Shown one piece after another: positions 16,372 through 26,007 of a stretch of 64,000 bases of DNA. The DNA comes from Pseudomonas sp. NFIX28 (GTDB lineage Bacteria; Pseudomonadota; Gammaproteobacteria; Pseudomonadales; Pseudomonadaceae): NCBI RefSeq assembly GCF_900107395.1, contig NZ_FNPW01000002.1, positions 315,826 to 379,825 of the forward strand. Reading direction: 5' to 3'. Numbering within the stretch: position 1 is the stretch's first letter; each line of letters opens with the position of its first letter. The notes beneath the pieces are model-generated. The model was not told the DNA's origin, searched no databases, and saw only the letters and a program-made list of their open reading frames with translations. Made by a program: the position numbers and the translations under genes.

Positions 16372-19300
16372 ATGAAAAACTTCTTCAAGAAAGTCGGCGC
16401 CTTCCTGCGCAAGACGTGGGTCTGGACGCTGTTGCTGGTGCTGTTCGTGGCGCTGCTGGTGTGGTTCGTCGGGCCGCTGCTGGCGGTCAACGACTACAAG
16501 TTCTGGGAAAGCGCGACCTCGCGCCTGCTGACCATCAGCGTGCTGTTCCTGATCTGGGGCCTGACCATGGTCTTCGTCAGCTGGCGCGCCGGGGTCCGTA
16601 AGAAAGAAATGGAAGACAGCGAAGACGGCCAGGAACGCCTGCGCCGTGAAGAGCTGATTGACGAGGAACAGAAAGAGCTGCGCAGCCGCTTCAAGGAAGC
16701 CATGCGCACCCTCAAGACCTCGAGCCTGTATCGCGGGCGCAGCGAGCGCTGGCGCAACGACTTGCCGTGGTACCTGCTGATCGGCCCGCAGAGCAGCGGC
16801 AAGACCAGCCTGCTGGACTTCTCGGGCCTTGAGTTCCCGATCAACAAGATCGATCGCAAGCTGACCCGCGACACCATCGGCACCCGGCATTGCGACTGGT
16901 ATTTCGCCGACCACGGCGTGCTGATCGACACCGCCGGCCGCTACCTGACCCAGCCTGACGCGGAAGTCGACGGCAGCGCCTGGAGCACCTTGCTCAACCT
17001 GTTGCGCAAGCGCCGTCGCGGGCGTCCGCTCAATGGCGTGCTGGTGACGATTCCGGTGGAATTGCTGCTGAGCGGCAACGAGCAGGATCTCGAAACCCTG
17101 GCGCGCCAGGTCCGTGCGCGCTTGCAGGACGTGCACCAGAAACTGCACGTCGACGTGCCGGTGTACCTGGTGCTGAGCAAGGCCGACCAGCTGCTGGGCT
17201 TCGACGAATTCTTCGACCAGCTGAGCCGCGAGGAAAGCGACCAGGTGCTGGGCACCAGCTTCCGCAAGGAGCAGAACGGCACCGACGTCGCCGTGCTGCG
17301 CCAGGAGTTCGAAGAGCTGCTGCGTCGCCTCAACAGCCAGGTGATCATGCGCATGCACCAGGAGCGCGACACCCAGCGCCGTGGCCGCATCCTCGACTTC
17401 CCGCACCAGCTGGGCCAGATCGGCGAGCGCCTATGCCTGTTCGTCGACATGGCGTTCACCGGCAACCGCTACCAGCGGGCCAGCCAACTGCGCGGTTTCT
17501 ACCTGACCAGCGCGCCGCACCTGACTGAAAAGCTCGACCACGACACCGCCAGCATCGGCGCCAGCCTGGGCATGGCGGCCGGCGTGCTGCCGACCCTGCG
17601 CAGCGGTCGTTCGCGCTTCATTCACCACCTGCTGAGCCGGGTGATTTTCCCCGAGGCCGACCTCGCTGGCCTGGACAAGCGCGAGCGCAATCGCATCCAT
17701 TGGGGCCAGCGTGCGTTGTATGTCGGCGCGCTGGTGGCCCTGGCCTTGTTCGGCCTGCTCTGGGCCGGTGGTTTTTCCGCCAACTACGAACGCCTGGAAA
17801 ACCTGCGCTCCCTGGCGCAGAACTGGAACCAGCAGCGCACGGCCCTGACCGCCCGCGACGACGCGATGGCGGCGCTCAAGACCCTCGATACCAGCTTCGA
17901 AGCCACCAAGGTGTTCCCGGCCAAGGGCGACGTCTCGCTGCACGAGCGGGTCGGCCTGTACCAGGGCGAGGAAAGCAACCCGGTGGTGCTCAGCGCCTAC
18001 GAGCGGGAGCTGCAAGCGCAGTTGCTGCCACGGGTGGCGCAGATGCTCGAAGGGCAGATCCGCAACAACATGCGTGACCGCGATCGCCTGCTCAACAGCC
18101 TGCGCGCCTACCTGATGCTGAACATGCAGGATCGTCGCGACCCATCCTGGCTCAAGGATTGGGTAGCCACCGACTGGTCGACGCGCTACGCCGGCAACAC
18201 TGCGGTGCAGAACGGCCTGAACGGGCATTTCGAACGCCTGCTCAAGCTGCCGTTCAGCTATCCGCTCAACGACACGCTGGTGGCCCAGGCGCGCCAGGTG
18301 CTGCGCAGCGAGTCGCTGGCCAACGTGGTCTATCGCGTACTGCGCGAACAGGCACGCAGCCTGCCGGAGTACCGTCTGAGCCAGCACCTGGGGCCGCAAG
18401 GCAGCCTGTTCGTCGGCACCGACTATGCGATCCCGGGCTTCTACACCCAGCAGGGTTACCAGCAGTATTTCTCGGTCCAGGGCACGGCGCTGGTCACCGA
18501 TATCCTGCGTGACAACTGGGTGCTGGGCGAAGGCAGCGGCATCAGCGGCATGGACCTGCGCCGCCTGATGGTGGAGCTGGAGCAGCTGTACTTCCGCGAC
18601 TACGCCAACTTCTGGAGCGAAGCGGTGGGCCAGGTCGGCCTGCAGCCGTTCAACGATGCCGGCGAAGGCGCCGATCAGGTCGCTGGCCTGACCTCGGCCA
18701 ACTCGCCGGTGCTGCAACTGCTGGTGGAAGTGCGTGAGAACACCCGCTTCCAGGCCATCGCCGAAAGCGCCGAAGACGTGACCGCCGCGGCGGACAAGGC
18801 GGCCGAGAAGGGCGGGGCGCTGGGCAAGGCCGCGGCGGCTGCCGCGGGCAAGGCTCAGGAAGCCTTGGCCAAGAACCTGCCGGATACCGCGAAGAAGTCG
18901 CTGCAACGGCGCTTCGAACCGCTGCACCGCCTTCTGGACGACAACAACGGCCCGGCGGCGGACCTGACGCCGGCGCTGCAAGCGCTGAACGACCTGCAGC
19001 TGCAACTGGCCGGCCTGGCCCGTGCCAGCGCGCCCGACCAGGCGGCGTTCGAAATGGCCAAGACCCGCATGAGCGGCCAGCGCGATGCGCTGAGCAACCT
19101 GCGCAACGCCTCGGTGCGCCTGCCGCGTCCGGTGAGCGTGTGGTTCAACGTGCTGGCCGAAGACACCTGGCGCCTGGTGCTCAACGACTCCTACCAGTAC
19201 CTGAACCAGCGTTATCAGAGCGAGCTGTACAGCTTCTACGGCAAGGCCATCAGCAAGCGTTATCCGTTCAGCGCCCACAGCACCAGCGACGTCGCCATCA

Positions 19301-19899
19301 GCGACTTCCGCGAGTTCTTCAAGGCCCAGGGCATTGCCGATCGCTTCTTCGAAAACTACATGCGGCCTTTCGTCAGCGGCGATCCGGGCAACTACCGCCT
19401 GCGCAGCATCGATGGCCACAGCCTGCCGATGTCCAAGGTCTACCTCGACCAGATGGCCGCGGCCCAGGTGATCCGCCAGAGCTTCTTCGCGGAGAACCCG
19501 GCGGAGCCGCAGGTGCAGTTCAAGCTGGAGCCCTACACCCTGGACCCGGCGGTCAGCCGTTCCGAGTTCCGTTTCGGCGACAAGACCATGGAATACCGCC
19601 ACGGCCCGATCGTGCCGGTGTCCTTCAAGTGGCCGACCGATGCCGAAGACGGCCGCACCAGCCTGGTGCTGGACAAGATGGCCGGGCGCCCGGTGGGCAT
19701 TGAAAAGAACACCGGCCCCTGGTCGCTGTTCCGCCTGTTCGACCTGATGCAGACCGAGTACCTGACCGGCCGTGACGTGCTGGTGCTCAAGGCCGACCTG
19801 GGCGGCCTGCGCGCCAACTACCTGCTGATGAGCCAGCGCACGCCGAACCCGTTCGACATGGGCGTGCTGCGCACCTTCCGCATGCCGGTGCAGCTCTGA
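16372..19899 (+). CDS. tssM: T6SS inner-membrane core protein TssM (IcmF family)
   Basis: A protein of 1175 residues, the largest T6SS component. Two N-terminal membrane helices (about 20-40 and 52-70) precede a cytoplasmic NTPase-like domain with an intact Walker A, GPQSSGKT at 138-145. A third helix near residue 450 (ALYVGALVALALFGLLWAGG) leads to the long periplasmic part that contacts TssJ. ATG 16372 is preferred to the adjoining GTG 16369; AGGGA lies at 16361-16365. An alanine- and lysine-rich stretch near residue 805 (AAAAAGKAQEALAKNL) looks like a flexible helical linker. Its stop overlaps the phosphatase start by one base. Confidence 0.96.
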   Translation: MKNFFKKVGAFLRKTWVWTLLLVLFVALLVWFVGPLLAVNDYKFWESATSRLLTISVLFLIWGLTMVFVSWRAGVRKKEMEDSEDGQERLRREELIDEEQKELRSRFKEAMRTLKTSSLYRGRSERWRNDLPWYLLIGPQSSGKTSLLDFSGLEFPINKIDRKLTRDTIGTRHCDWYFADHGVLIDTAGRYLTQPDAEVDGSAWSTLLNLLRKRRRGRPLNGVLVTIPVELLLSGNEQDLETLARQVRARLQDVHQKLHVDVPVYLVLSKADQLLGFDEFFDQLSREESDQVLGTSFRKEQNGTDVAVLRQEFEELLRRLNSQVIMRMHQERDTQRRGRILDFPHQLGQIGERLCLFVDMAFTGNRYQRASQLRGFYLTSAPHLTEKLDHDTASIGASLGMAAGVLPTLRSGRSRFIHHLLSRVIFPEADLAGLDKRERNRIHWGQRALYVGALVALALFGLLWAGGFSANYERLENLRSLAQNWNQQRTALTARDDAMAALKTLDTSFEATKVFPAKGDVSLHERVGLYQGEESNPVVLSAYERELQAQLLPRVAQMLEGQIRNNMRDRDRLLNSLRAYLMLNMQDRRDPSWLKDWVATDWSTRYAGNTAVQNGLNGHFERLLKLPFSYPLNDTLVAQARQVLRSESLANVVYRVLREQARSLPEYRLSQHLGPQGSLFVGTDYAIPGFYTQQGYQQYFSVQGTALVTDILRDNWVLGEGSGISGMDLRRLMVELEQLYFRDYANFWSEAVGQVGLQPFNDAGEGADQVAGLTSANSPVLQLLVEVRENTRFQAIAESAEDVTAAADKAAEKGGALGKAAAAAAGKAQEALAKNLPDTAKKSLQRRFEPLHRLLDDNNGPAADLTPALQALNDLQLQLAGLARASAPDQAAFEMAKTRMSGQRDALSNLRNASVRLPRPVSVWFNVLAEDTWRLVLNDSYQYLNQRYQSELYSFYGKAISKRYPFSAHSTSDVAISDFREFFKAQGIADRFFENYMRPFVSGDPGNYRLRSIDGHSLPMSKVYLDQMAAAQVIRQSFFAENPAEPQVQFKLEPYTLDPAVSRSEFRFGDKTMEYRHGPIVPVSFKWPTDAEDGRTSLVLDKMAGRPVGIEKNTGPWSLFRLFDLMQTEYLTGRDVLVLKADLGGLRANYLLMSQRTPNPFDMGVLRTFRMPVQL

Positions 19900-20627
19900 T
19901 GCTGGTTGCCAGTACCTGGCGCAGCGCTGCGCGTACCGACCCGGGCAAGGTTCGGGCGCGCAATGAAGATGCCTTCCTCGACTGTCCGGAGCAGGGGCTC
20001 TGGGTGGTCGCGGACGGCATGGGCGGGCATCAGGGTGGCGACATCGCCAGCCAGTTGATCGTCGCCAGCCTGGCCGAGTTGCCGGCGCAAGACAGCTTCG
20101 ACGAGCGGCTCAAGGGCTTGCGCCAGTGCCTGCACTGGCTCAACCGGCGCCTGGGCCAGGAGTTGACCGTCACCGCCGAGCGCCATGACAGCATCATGGG
20201 TAGCACCGTGGTCGCGCTGTTGCTGGAAGGCGACCGCGCGGCGTGCATCTGGGCCGGCGACAGCCGCTGTTACCTGTGGCGCGGGCAGCGTCTGTACCAG
20301 CTGTCCAAGGACCATTCGCTGCAACAGCAACTGATCGACGAGCAACAGATGAGCGTCGAGCAGGCGCGCGCCCATCCGGCAGCCAATGCGCTGACCCGGG
20401 CGGTGGGTGCCAGCGAGCAGCTGACCCTGGATGTGCTGGAGCTGCAGGTCTACCCCGGCGATGCCTTCCTGCTGTGCAGTGATGGCCTGTACCAGGGGCT
20501 GAGCAGCGATGCGCTGGGCAATGCCCTGAGCCTGGCGTCGCCGCAGGTGGCGTTGGAGCGGCTGTTCGACGGCGCCTTGCGCGGCTCGGCGCGGGACAAT
20601 CTGACAGCCGTAGTGATTCGCCAATGA
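19899..20627 (+). CDS. stp1: PP2C-type protein phosphatase of the T6SS (Stp1/PppA)
   Basis: A 242-residue PPM/PP2C phosphatase with metal-binding motifs RARNEDAF, VADGMGGHQGGD and DGLYQGL, plus RDNLTAVVI near the end. It removes phosphate from threonine residues placed by the neighbouring kinase and so resets T6SS activity (the threonine phosphorylation pathway known from P. aeruginosa HSI-I and HSI-II). Start ATG 19899 overlaps the tssM stop as TGATG, and the gene end overlaps stk1 as ATGA, so the regulators are translationally coupled to the machine. Confidence 0.95.
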   Translation: MLVASTWRSAARTDPGKVRARNEDAFLDCPEQGLWVVADGMGGHQGGDIASQLIVASLAELPAQDSFDERLKGLRQCLHWLNRRLGQELTVTAERHDSIMGSTVVALLLEGDRAACIWAGDSRCYLWRGQRLYQLSKDHSLQQQLIDEQQMSVEQARAHPAANALTRAVGASEQLTLDVLELQVYPGDAFLLCSDGLYQGLSSDALGNALSLASPQVALERLFDGALRGSARDNLTAVVIRQ

Positions 20628-21685
20628 GCGAGCTCAAATCCGGTCTGGATAACATCCTGATGAGCGAGGAAGAGGCCAGCAACCTGACCTATTTCGCCTT
20701 CGCCAAAGCCAATGAGGCGCCGCGTCCCGTGGCGCCTGCCAAGGCCAAGGGCAAGGGCCGTTCGAAAAACCGCACCCGCGCCAAAGCCAAGCCGGTGGCG
20801 CCTGTGGGTGGGCTGCCGGACGTATTGGCCGGACGTTACCGCCTCGAGCGCCTGCTCGGGGCCGGTGGCATGGGCGCGGTCTACCGCGCGCGGGACCTGC
20901 TGCATGAGCAGTTCGGCGACCCCGACCCGTACATTGCGCTCAAAGTCATGAGCGAAGAATTTTCCGAGACGCCGGATGCCAGTGCCTTGCTCTACAGCGA
21001 GTTCGCCCTGACCCGACGCCTGCGCCACCCGAACGTTGTGCGCCTGCACAGCTTCGAGGTGGACACCCAGTGCCAGCGCGCCTTCATCACCATGGAGCTG
21101 ATGCGCGGCCTGACCCTCGACAAACTGCTCTGCGAACGGCCGTTGGGCCTGCCCTGGAAAGAGCTGCGCGACGTGGTGCGGCCATTGCTCGATGCCTTGG
21201 CGTACAGCCACGAGCGTGGCGTGCTGCACGGCGACCTGAAGCCGAGCAACGTGATGCTCTGCGAAGACGGGGTGCGGCTGTTCGACTTCGGCCTGAGCCA
21301 GGCCGAGGAGGGCATCCTTCCCGGCCTGCCGCAGCTGAGCCGCAGCCGCTTCAACGCCTGGACGCCTGGCTATGCCGCCCCCGAGTTGCTCGAGGGCGGA
21401 ACCTTGTCGGCCAGCGCCGACCTGTACGCGGTGGCCTGTGTGATCTACGAGCTGGCCTGCGGCAAACATCCCTATCGGCGATTGCCGTCGACCCAGGCCC
21501 GCGATGAAGGCCTGGACCGTTCGCTGCAGGCGCCCACGCATCTTCCCAGACACTGTTGGCCAGCCCTGCGTGCGGCGCTGGCCTTCGACGCGGCGCAGCG
21601 CCACGTCACCGCCCAAGCATTGCGCGACACCATGCGCGCGGATTCGTCCTGGCTACAACGCTGGTTCAAACGGCGTAACGGATGA
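20624..21685 (+). CDS. stk1: Ser/Thr protein kinase of the T6SS (Stk1/PpkA-like)
   Basis: A 353-residue eukaryotic-type kinase. The basic N-terminal linker (KAKGKGRSKNRTRAKAK, residues 41-60) precedes a full kinase domain: P-loop GAGGMGAVYRA, VAIK-type lysine in IALKVM, catalytic loop HGDLKPSNVM (HRD becomes HGD) and DFG. No transmembrane segment or periplasmic sensor domain follows the kinase, unlike PpkA of HSI-I, so it is predicted to be cytoplasmic. The likely substrate is the FHA protein encoded at 12446-13639. The HGD variant is common in such kinases and does not imply loss of activity. Confidence 0.94.
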   Translation: MSELKSGLDNILMSEEEASNLTYFAFAKANEAPRPVAPAKAKGKGRSKNRTRAKAKPVAPVGGLPDVLAGRYRLERLLGAGGMGAVYRARDLLHEQFGDPDPYIALKVMSEEFSETPDASALLYSEFALTRRLRHPNVVRLHSFEVDTQCQRAFITMELMRGLTLDKLLCERPLGLPWKELRDVVRPLLDALAYSHERGVLHGDLKPSNVMLCEDGVRLFDFGLSQAEEGILPGLPQLSRSRFNAWTPGYAAPELLEGGTLSASADLYAVACVIYELACGKHPYRRLPSTQARDEGLDRSLQAPTHLPRHCWPALRAALAFDAAQRHVTAQALRDTMRADSSWLQRWFKRRNG

Positions 21686-21706
21686 TTACCGAACACGGAG
21701 CAAGTC

Positions 21707-23755
21707 ATGTTCAACCCTTCCAATGAAACCCATTTCAGCCTGACGGTCGACGACTTCCAGGGTGATTTGCAGGTGCTGTCTTTCGAGGGGATCGAAGGCA
21801 TCAGCCAGCCGTTCCGTTTCGACCTGGAACTGGTCAGCGAGAACCCCGACCTGGACCTGGAGACACTGCTGCACAAGCAGGCTTTTCTCGCCTTCGAGCC
21901 GACTGCTCTTAACGGCGGGGGCTCGGGCATCCACGGGCAGATCTACCGCGTGGCCCAGGGCGATGCCGGCAAGCGCCTGACCCGCTACAAGGTGTCGCTG
22001 GTGCCGCAACTGGCCTACCTCGAACACCGCAGCAACCAGCGCATCTACCAGCAGCTGTCGGCGCCGAAGATCATCGCGCTGATCCTCGAAGAGCACGGCA
22101 TCCAGGGCAACGCCTACCGCTTCCAGCTCGGCACGCCGTGCCCGGAGCGCGACTACTGCGTGCAGTACGACGAGACCGACCTGCACTTCATCCAGCGCCT
22201 GTGCGAAGAGGAAGGCCTGCATTACCACTTCCAGCACAGCCCGCAGGGCCACTTGCTGGTGTTCGGCGACGACCAGACCGTGTTCCCCAAGCTCGGCCAG
22301 CCCACCGCCTATATCCAGGGCAGCGGTATGGTCGCCGACGAACCGGTGATCAAGGGCTTCAACCTGCGCCTGGAAACCCGCACCCGCCGTACTACTCGAC
22401 GCGATTACGACTTCGAGAAGCCGCGCCTGCAACTGGAAGCGGCCTATAAACCCGAGGCCGAAAGCGCCGAGCCGGACCTGGAAGACTACGACTACCCGGG
22501 GCGCTTCACCGACCGCGCGCGCGGCAAGTTCCTCAGCCAGCGCGCCCTCGAACGCCATCGCGCCGACTACCAGCAGGCCGAAGGCTGGGGCGACCAGACG
22601 CGGCTGGTCAGCGGCCATTTCCTGGAACTGTCCGAGCACCCGCGCAGCGAGTGGAACGACCTCTGGCTGCTCACCCACATCGTCCATGAAGGCAAGCAGC
22701 CGCAGGTGCTGGAAGAGTCGGTGACCAGCGACACCACCGACAACAAGGACGACTTCCACCAGGGCTACCGCAACCGCTTTCTCGCCACGCCGTGGGACGT
22801 GTTCTACCGCCCGCCGCTGAAGCACCCGAAACCGCGGGTGCTGGGCAGCCAGACCGCGGTGGTCACCGGACCCAAGGGCGAAGAAATCCACTGCGATCAG
22901 TACGGCCGGGTGAAAGTGCAATTCCACTGGGACCGCGAAGGCAAAGCCGACGACAAGACCAGCTGCTGGCTGCGCGTGTCCTCCAGCTGGGCCGGCGACC
23001 GCTACGGCGCCCTCGTCATCCCGCGCATCGGCATGGAAGTGCTGGTGACCTTCCTCGAAGGCGACCCCGACCAGCCGCTGATCACCGGCTGCCTGTACCA
23101 CAAGGAACACCCGGTGCCTTACGCCCTGCCAGCGAACAAGACCCGCACCCTGTTCAAGTCCATGAGCTCACCGGGCGGCGGTGGCTACAACGAACTGCGC
23201 ATCGAAGACAAAAAAGGTGCCGAACAGATCTTCATCCACGCCCAGCGCGACTGGGACGAAAACATCGAGCACGACCAGAAAATCCGCATCGGCCACGAAC
23301 GCCACGACACCGTGGTCAAGAACACCTACACCGAACTCAAGGCCGAAGAACACCGGATCACCCACGCCGACCGCAAGATCGAAACCAAGGCGGACGACCA
23401 CCTCACCGTCGGCGAAAACCAGCACATCAAACTCGGCACCGCGCAGTTGACCAAAGCCGGCCAGGAAATCCACCTCAAGGCCGGCGCCAAGATGGTGATC
23501 GAAGCCGGCAGCGAACTGACCATCAAGGCCGGGGGCAGCTTTATCAAGCTCGATGCCGGCGGCGTCACGGTGGTGGGGCCGGTGGTGAAGATCAACGCGG
23601 GGGGCTCGGCGGGGAGTGGGACGGGGATTGGGATCAAGCCGCCGGGGTTGCCGGGAGCGGCCGATGCGGACAAGGCCGGCAGCCTGATGGATGAGGCATT
23701 GGTGAATGCTAAACAGGAAATAAAGCCTGAAGTGGATTACCCGTTCTCGCTGTGA
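21707..23755 (+). CDS. tssI: T6SS spike protein VgrG
   Basis: A 682-residue VgrG. The gp27-like base includes FDLELVSENPDLDLETLL near residue 40 and EERDY-type blocks such as CPERDYCVQYDETDLHFIQ. It is followed by the gp5 OB-fold (DQYGRVKVQFHWDREGK), the GDPDQPLITGCLYH motif and the beta-helix needle with DUF2345-like repeats (LKAGAKMVIEAGSELTIKAG). A short glycine/proline-rich tail of about 50 residues after the needle (from GGSAGSGTGIGIKPPG) probably serves effector docking. Start ATG 21707 has GGAGCAAG upstream. It closes the structural operon; the AT-rich effector region begins 45 bases later. Confidence 0.96.
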   Translation: MFNPSNETHFSLTVDDFQGDLQVLSFEGIEGISQPFRFDLELVSENPDLDLETLLHKQAFLAFEPTALNGGGSGIHGQIYRVAQGDAGKRLTRYKVSLVPQLAYLEHRSNQRIYQQLSAPKIIALILEEHGIQGNAYRFQLGTPCPERDYCVQYDETDLHFIQRLCEEEGLHYHFQHSPQGHLLVFGDDQTVFPKLGQPTAYIQGSGMVADEPVIKGFNLRLETRTRRTTRRDYDFEKPRLQLEAAYKPEAESAEPDLEDYDYPGRFTDRARGKFLSQRALERHRADYQQAEGWGDQTRLVSGHFLELSEHPRSEWNDLWLLTHIVHEGKQPQVLEESVTSDTTDNKDDFHQGYRNRFLATPWDVFYRPPLKHPKPRVLGSQTAVVTGPKGEEIHCDQYGRVKVQFHWDREGKADDKTSCWLRVSSSWAGDRYGALVIPRIGMEVLVTFLEGDPDQPLITGCLYHKEHPVPYALPANKTRTLFKSMSSPGGGGYNELRIEDKKGAEQIFIHAQRDWDENIEHDQKIRIGHERHDTVVKNTYTELKAEEHRITHADRKIETKADDHLTVGENQHIKLGTAQLTKAGQEIHLKAGAKMVIEAGSELTIKAGGSFIKLDAGGVTVVGPVVKINAGGSAGSGTGIGIKPPGLPGAADADKAGSLMDEALVNAKQEIKPEVDYPFSL

Positions 23756-23799
23756 ATCAGCTCTCGATGGATTTGAAGATTGGTTAATGGATCAAGACT

Positions 23800-26007
23800 A
23801 TGTTGATTAGCCCACCGTTTATTCCCGCAGCAGTCGCTAATGAAAGCGATCAAGACTATATAAATCGAGCAATGATTGGCGGAGAGCCTGGAAATGGTGC
23901 CTTCCCAATAAGTCACGACATGGGATGGCACGGCGGAATCCATCTAACAGCACCTCAAGCAGGGAATGAGTACCTACCCGTTCGTGCGATCGCAGATGGA
24001 ACAATTGCTTATGTTCGTCAACCGTCAGCGCGTAATATCGAGCCGACGGATCCCCAAAATTATCGAAACGGTTGGACTGATAATGGCTGTCTGGTGCTGA
24101 AGCATGAGACTGATATTGGCGACGGTGTTCAAGCTAGCGTGGTGTTCTACTCGATCTATATGCATTTATCCTCAGTTACTCTTGCGAATGCCCAGCAGGG
24201 ATTACGTGTCTATCGAAAAGATAAAGTTGGCACTGCTGGAAGCATCTACGGGGAAGAGCACAAAATGCACTTCGAAATTATCTGTAGTCAAGAGCAAATC
24301 TCACGGCTGACAGGAAGAAGTAACGCAAAGTTGTCTACCACAAGTGTTGGTAGGGCTGACAGTTGCTGGGGGGATATGTACTTCTACATTCCACAGGAGG
24401 TGGTTTTTCATGCAGAGCGTCCAGCGAATGCTACAAGCTCAGCTAATAGTTCGCCTATAGTTTATCGTCCGGCAGAAGCATATTTTATCCGAATGAACTA
24501 TAGTCGTGGCCAGTGCAAATTATCAACATTTAATGAAGATGGGATTCTGCAGGGGGAAAGGGCTGAGGAGCAGGATTACGAATACAATCTTTACAAGCAT
24601 GCCGCAGACCTATATCCGCGATGTACAAGTGCAGGTTATGAGTTGCTTCGGTTTGGTAGGGTCTTAGGAACAGATACCCTGCAGCCAGTCGATGCTGCAC
24701 ATTGGAGGGAGGTCACATATCCAGGTGGAAGCGGTTGGGTGAACCTAAATGGCCCGACTGTTACGATCTATAGTGATGCTGATTTTCCGCATTGGCAAGG
24801 ATGGATACTTGTCGATGATGACACCAACTCAGATGGCCGTTGCCAATCACGTATGGTAATGGATTTGCTGGGCATTGCCAGCGTACCGGTTACACCAGAG
24901 GAACGAGAAAATTGTAGGTCTATATTAGACCAAGCTGAAATGTGTAAAAGAATAAGGCGACTTATTTGTAAGTTTCCGACTGAGTGGAAAAAAGGTAATT
25001 TTTCTGAAAGGTTTAACTGGTTAACCTCCGGTGATGCCCCTATTGTCTCGGCGGAGGTTTATAAGAGGCTGAAGGCTCATTACGAAGCTCTTGCTTTTTG
25101 GGAGGATGCGGATCTGGATGGAATAGATGCAGAGCACTGGCATTTGCCACCCAAAGAATTTGTAGCGCTGTTCAGACGCTGCGGCTGGTTAAGCCTTAAC
25201 GAAATGAAGCAGTTAATCCCGACGGTACATCCAAATACTCCTCCGACTGCGATAAGTAATGCCAGTGTCACATTGGCGCTGACAGACGCTGCGAGTGGTA
25301 ATAGGAACGCTTATCGTCCATCTGGATTGCATTTAAGCCTTAACAAAATGATGAGGAAGTATAATTTCTCTACCGCTGAACGTATGTCGGCTCTATTTTC
25401 TCAGATGCTGACCGAAACAGATCTGATGAAAACAACGAGAGAGTACGGTAATGCAAACTACTACACTCGAGCCTACGAAGGGCGTTGTAATGTAACTATC
25501 CAACGGGTCGTAGTTGAGTGGGGGGCTGGTATATCTAATCTTTCTCCGTTGGGGAATTGTAGCCCAGGGGACGGTGAGAGGTTTATAGGTCGTGGGGTTA
25601 TCCAAATGACCGGGCGTGAGCTATATGTGAAATATGGAAACTATAGAGGTATGGATTTTGTAACGGGAACTAACTATTTGAATGTATCGGATGTGGCTGA
25701 TAACGCATGCGATAGTGCTGGTTATTATTGGGTGAAAGAGGACTTAAGGGACAGAAACGCAGCCGGGCAGTGGGTGCTGAGAAGAGTAAAAAATATCCAT
25801 AGAGATGCAGATGCTCTTAGTTCAACAGAGCTAAGTACGGCAGCAGGTGAAGCAGCAGCAGATGCGAAAATTTTGACTTTGACAAGACAAATTAATCGGG
25901 CAGCATTTCATATCATTTGGCGTAGAGCCTTCTTTAAACACTCGTATTATGTTTTGTCCGAATTAGTTACTTTGCCGCCAAGCTCGTATCATAGAAGGCA
26001 ATTATAA
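23800..26007 (+). CDS. Putative bifunctional peptidoglycan-degrading T6SS effector (M23-like plus GH19/lysozyme-like)
   Basis: A 735-residue protein 45 bases after vgrG. Residues 35-165 resemble an M23 metallopeptidase: WHGGIHL gives H44 and H48 (the usual aspartate is histidine), YMHLSSV gives H122, and HKMHFEI gives H157. Residues 215-345 are of unknown fold. Residues 505-735 look like a GH19 chitinase/lysozyme-type domain, with SQMLTETDLM (possible catalytic E539) and FIGRGVIQMTGRELYVKYGN. No signal peptide is present, as expected for T6SS cargo. Aeromonas TseP is a known amidase-lysozyme effector of this kind (from memory), so I infer a role cutting both peptide and glycan strands. The gene is AT-rich. 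Confidence 0.8.
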   Translation: MLISPPFIPAAVANESDQDYINRAMIGGEPGNGAFPISHDMGWHGGIHLTAPQAGNEYLPVRAIADGTIAYVRQPSARNIEPTDPQNYRNGWTDNGCLVLKHETDIGDGVQASVVFYSIYMHLSSVTLANAQQGLRVYRKDKVGTAGSIYGEEHKMHFEIICSQEQISRLTGRSNAKLSTTSVGRADSCWGDMYFYIPQEVVFHAERPANATSSANSSPIVYRPAEAYFIRMNYSRGQCKLSTFNEDGILQGERAEEQDYEYNLYKHAADLYPRCTSAGYELLRFGRVLGTDTLQPVDAAHWREVTYPGGSGWVNLNGPTVTIYSDADFPHWQGWILVDDDTNSDGRCQSRMVMDLLGIASVPVTPEERENCRSILDQAEMCKRIRRLICKFPTEWKKGNFSERFNWLTSGDAPIVSAEVYKRLKAHYEALAFWEDADLDGIDAEHWHLPPKEFVALFRRCGWLSLNEMKQLIPTVHPNTPPTAISNASVTLALTDAASGNRNAYRPSGLHLSLNKMMRKYNFSTAERMSALFSQMLTETDLMKTTREYGNANYYTRAYEGRCNVTIQRVVVEWGAGISNLSPLGNCSPGDGERFIGRGVIQMTGRELYVKYGNYRGMDFVTGTNYLNVSDVADNACDSAGYYWVKEDLRDRNAAGQWVLRRVKNIHRDADALSSTELSTAAGEAAADAKILTLTRQINRAAFHIIWRRAFFKHSYYVLSELVTLPPSSYHRRQL

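Noticed and set aside
17431..19602. A 723-codon open frame on the - strand opposite tssM
   Set aside because: Same antisense effect of high third-position GC; no family motifs.
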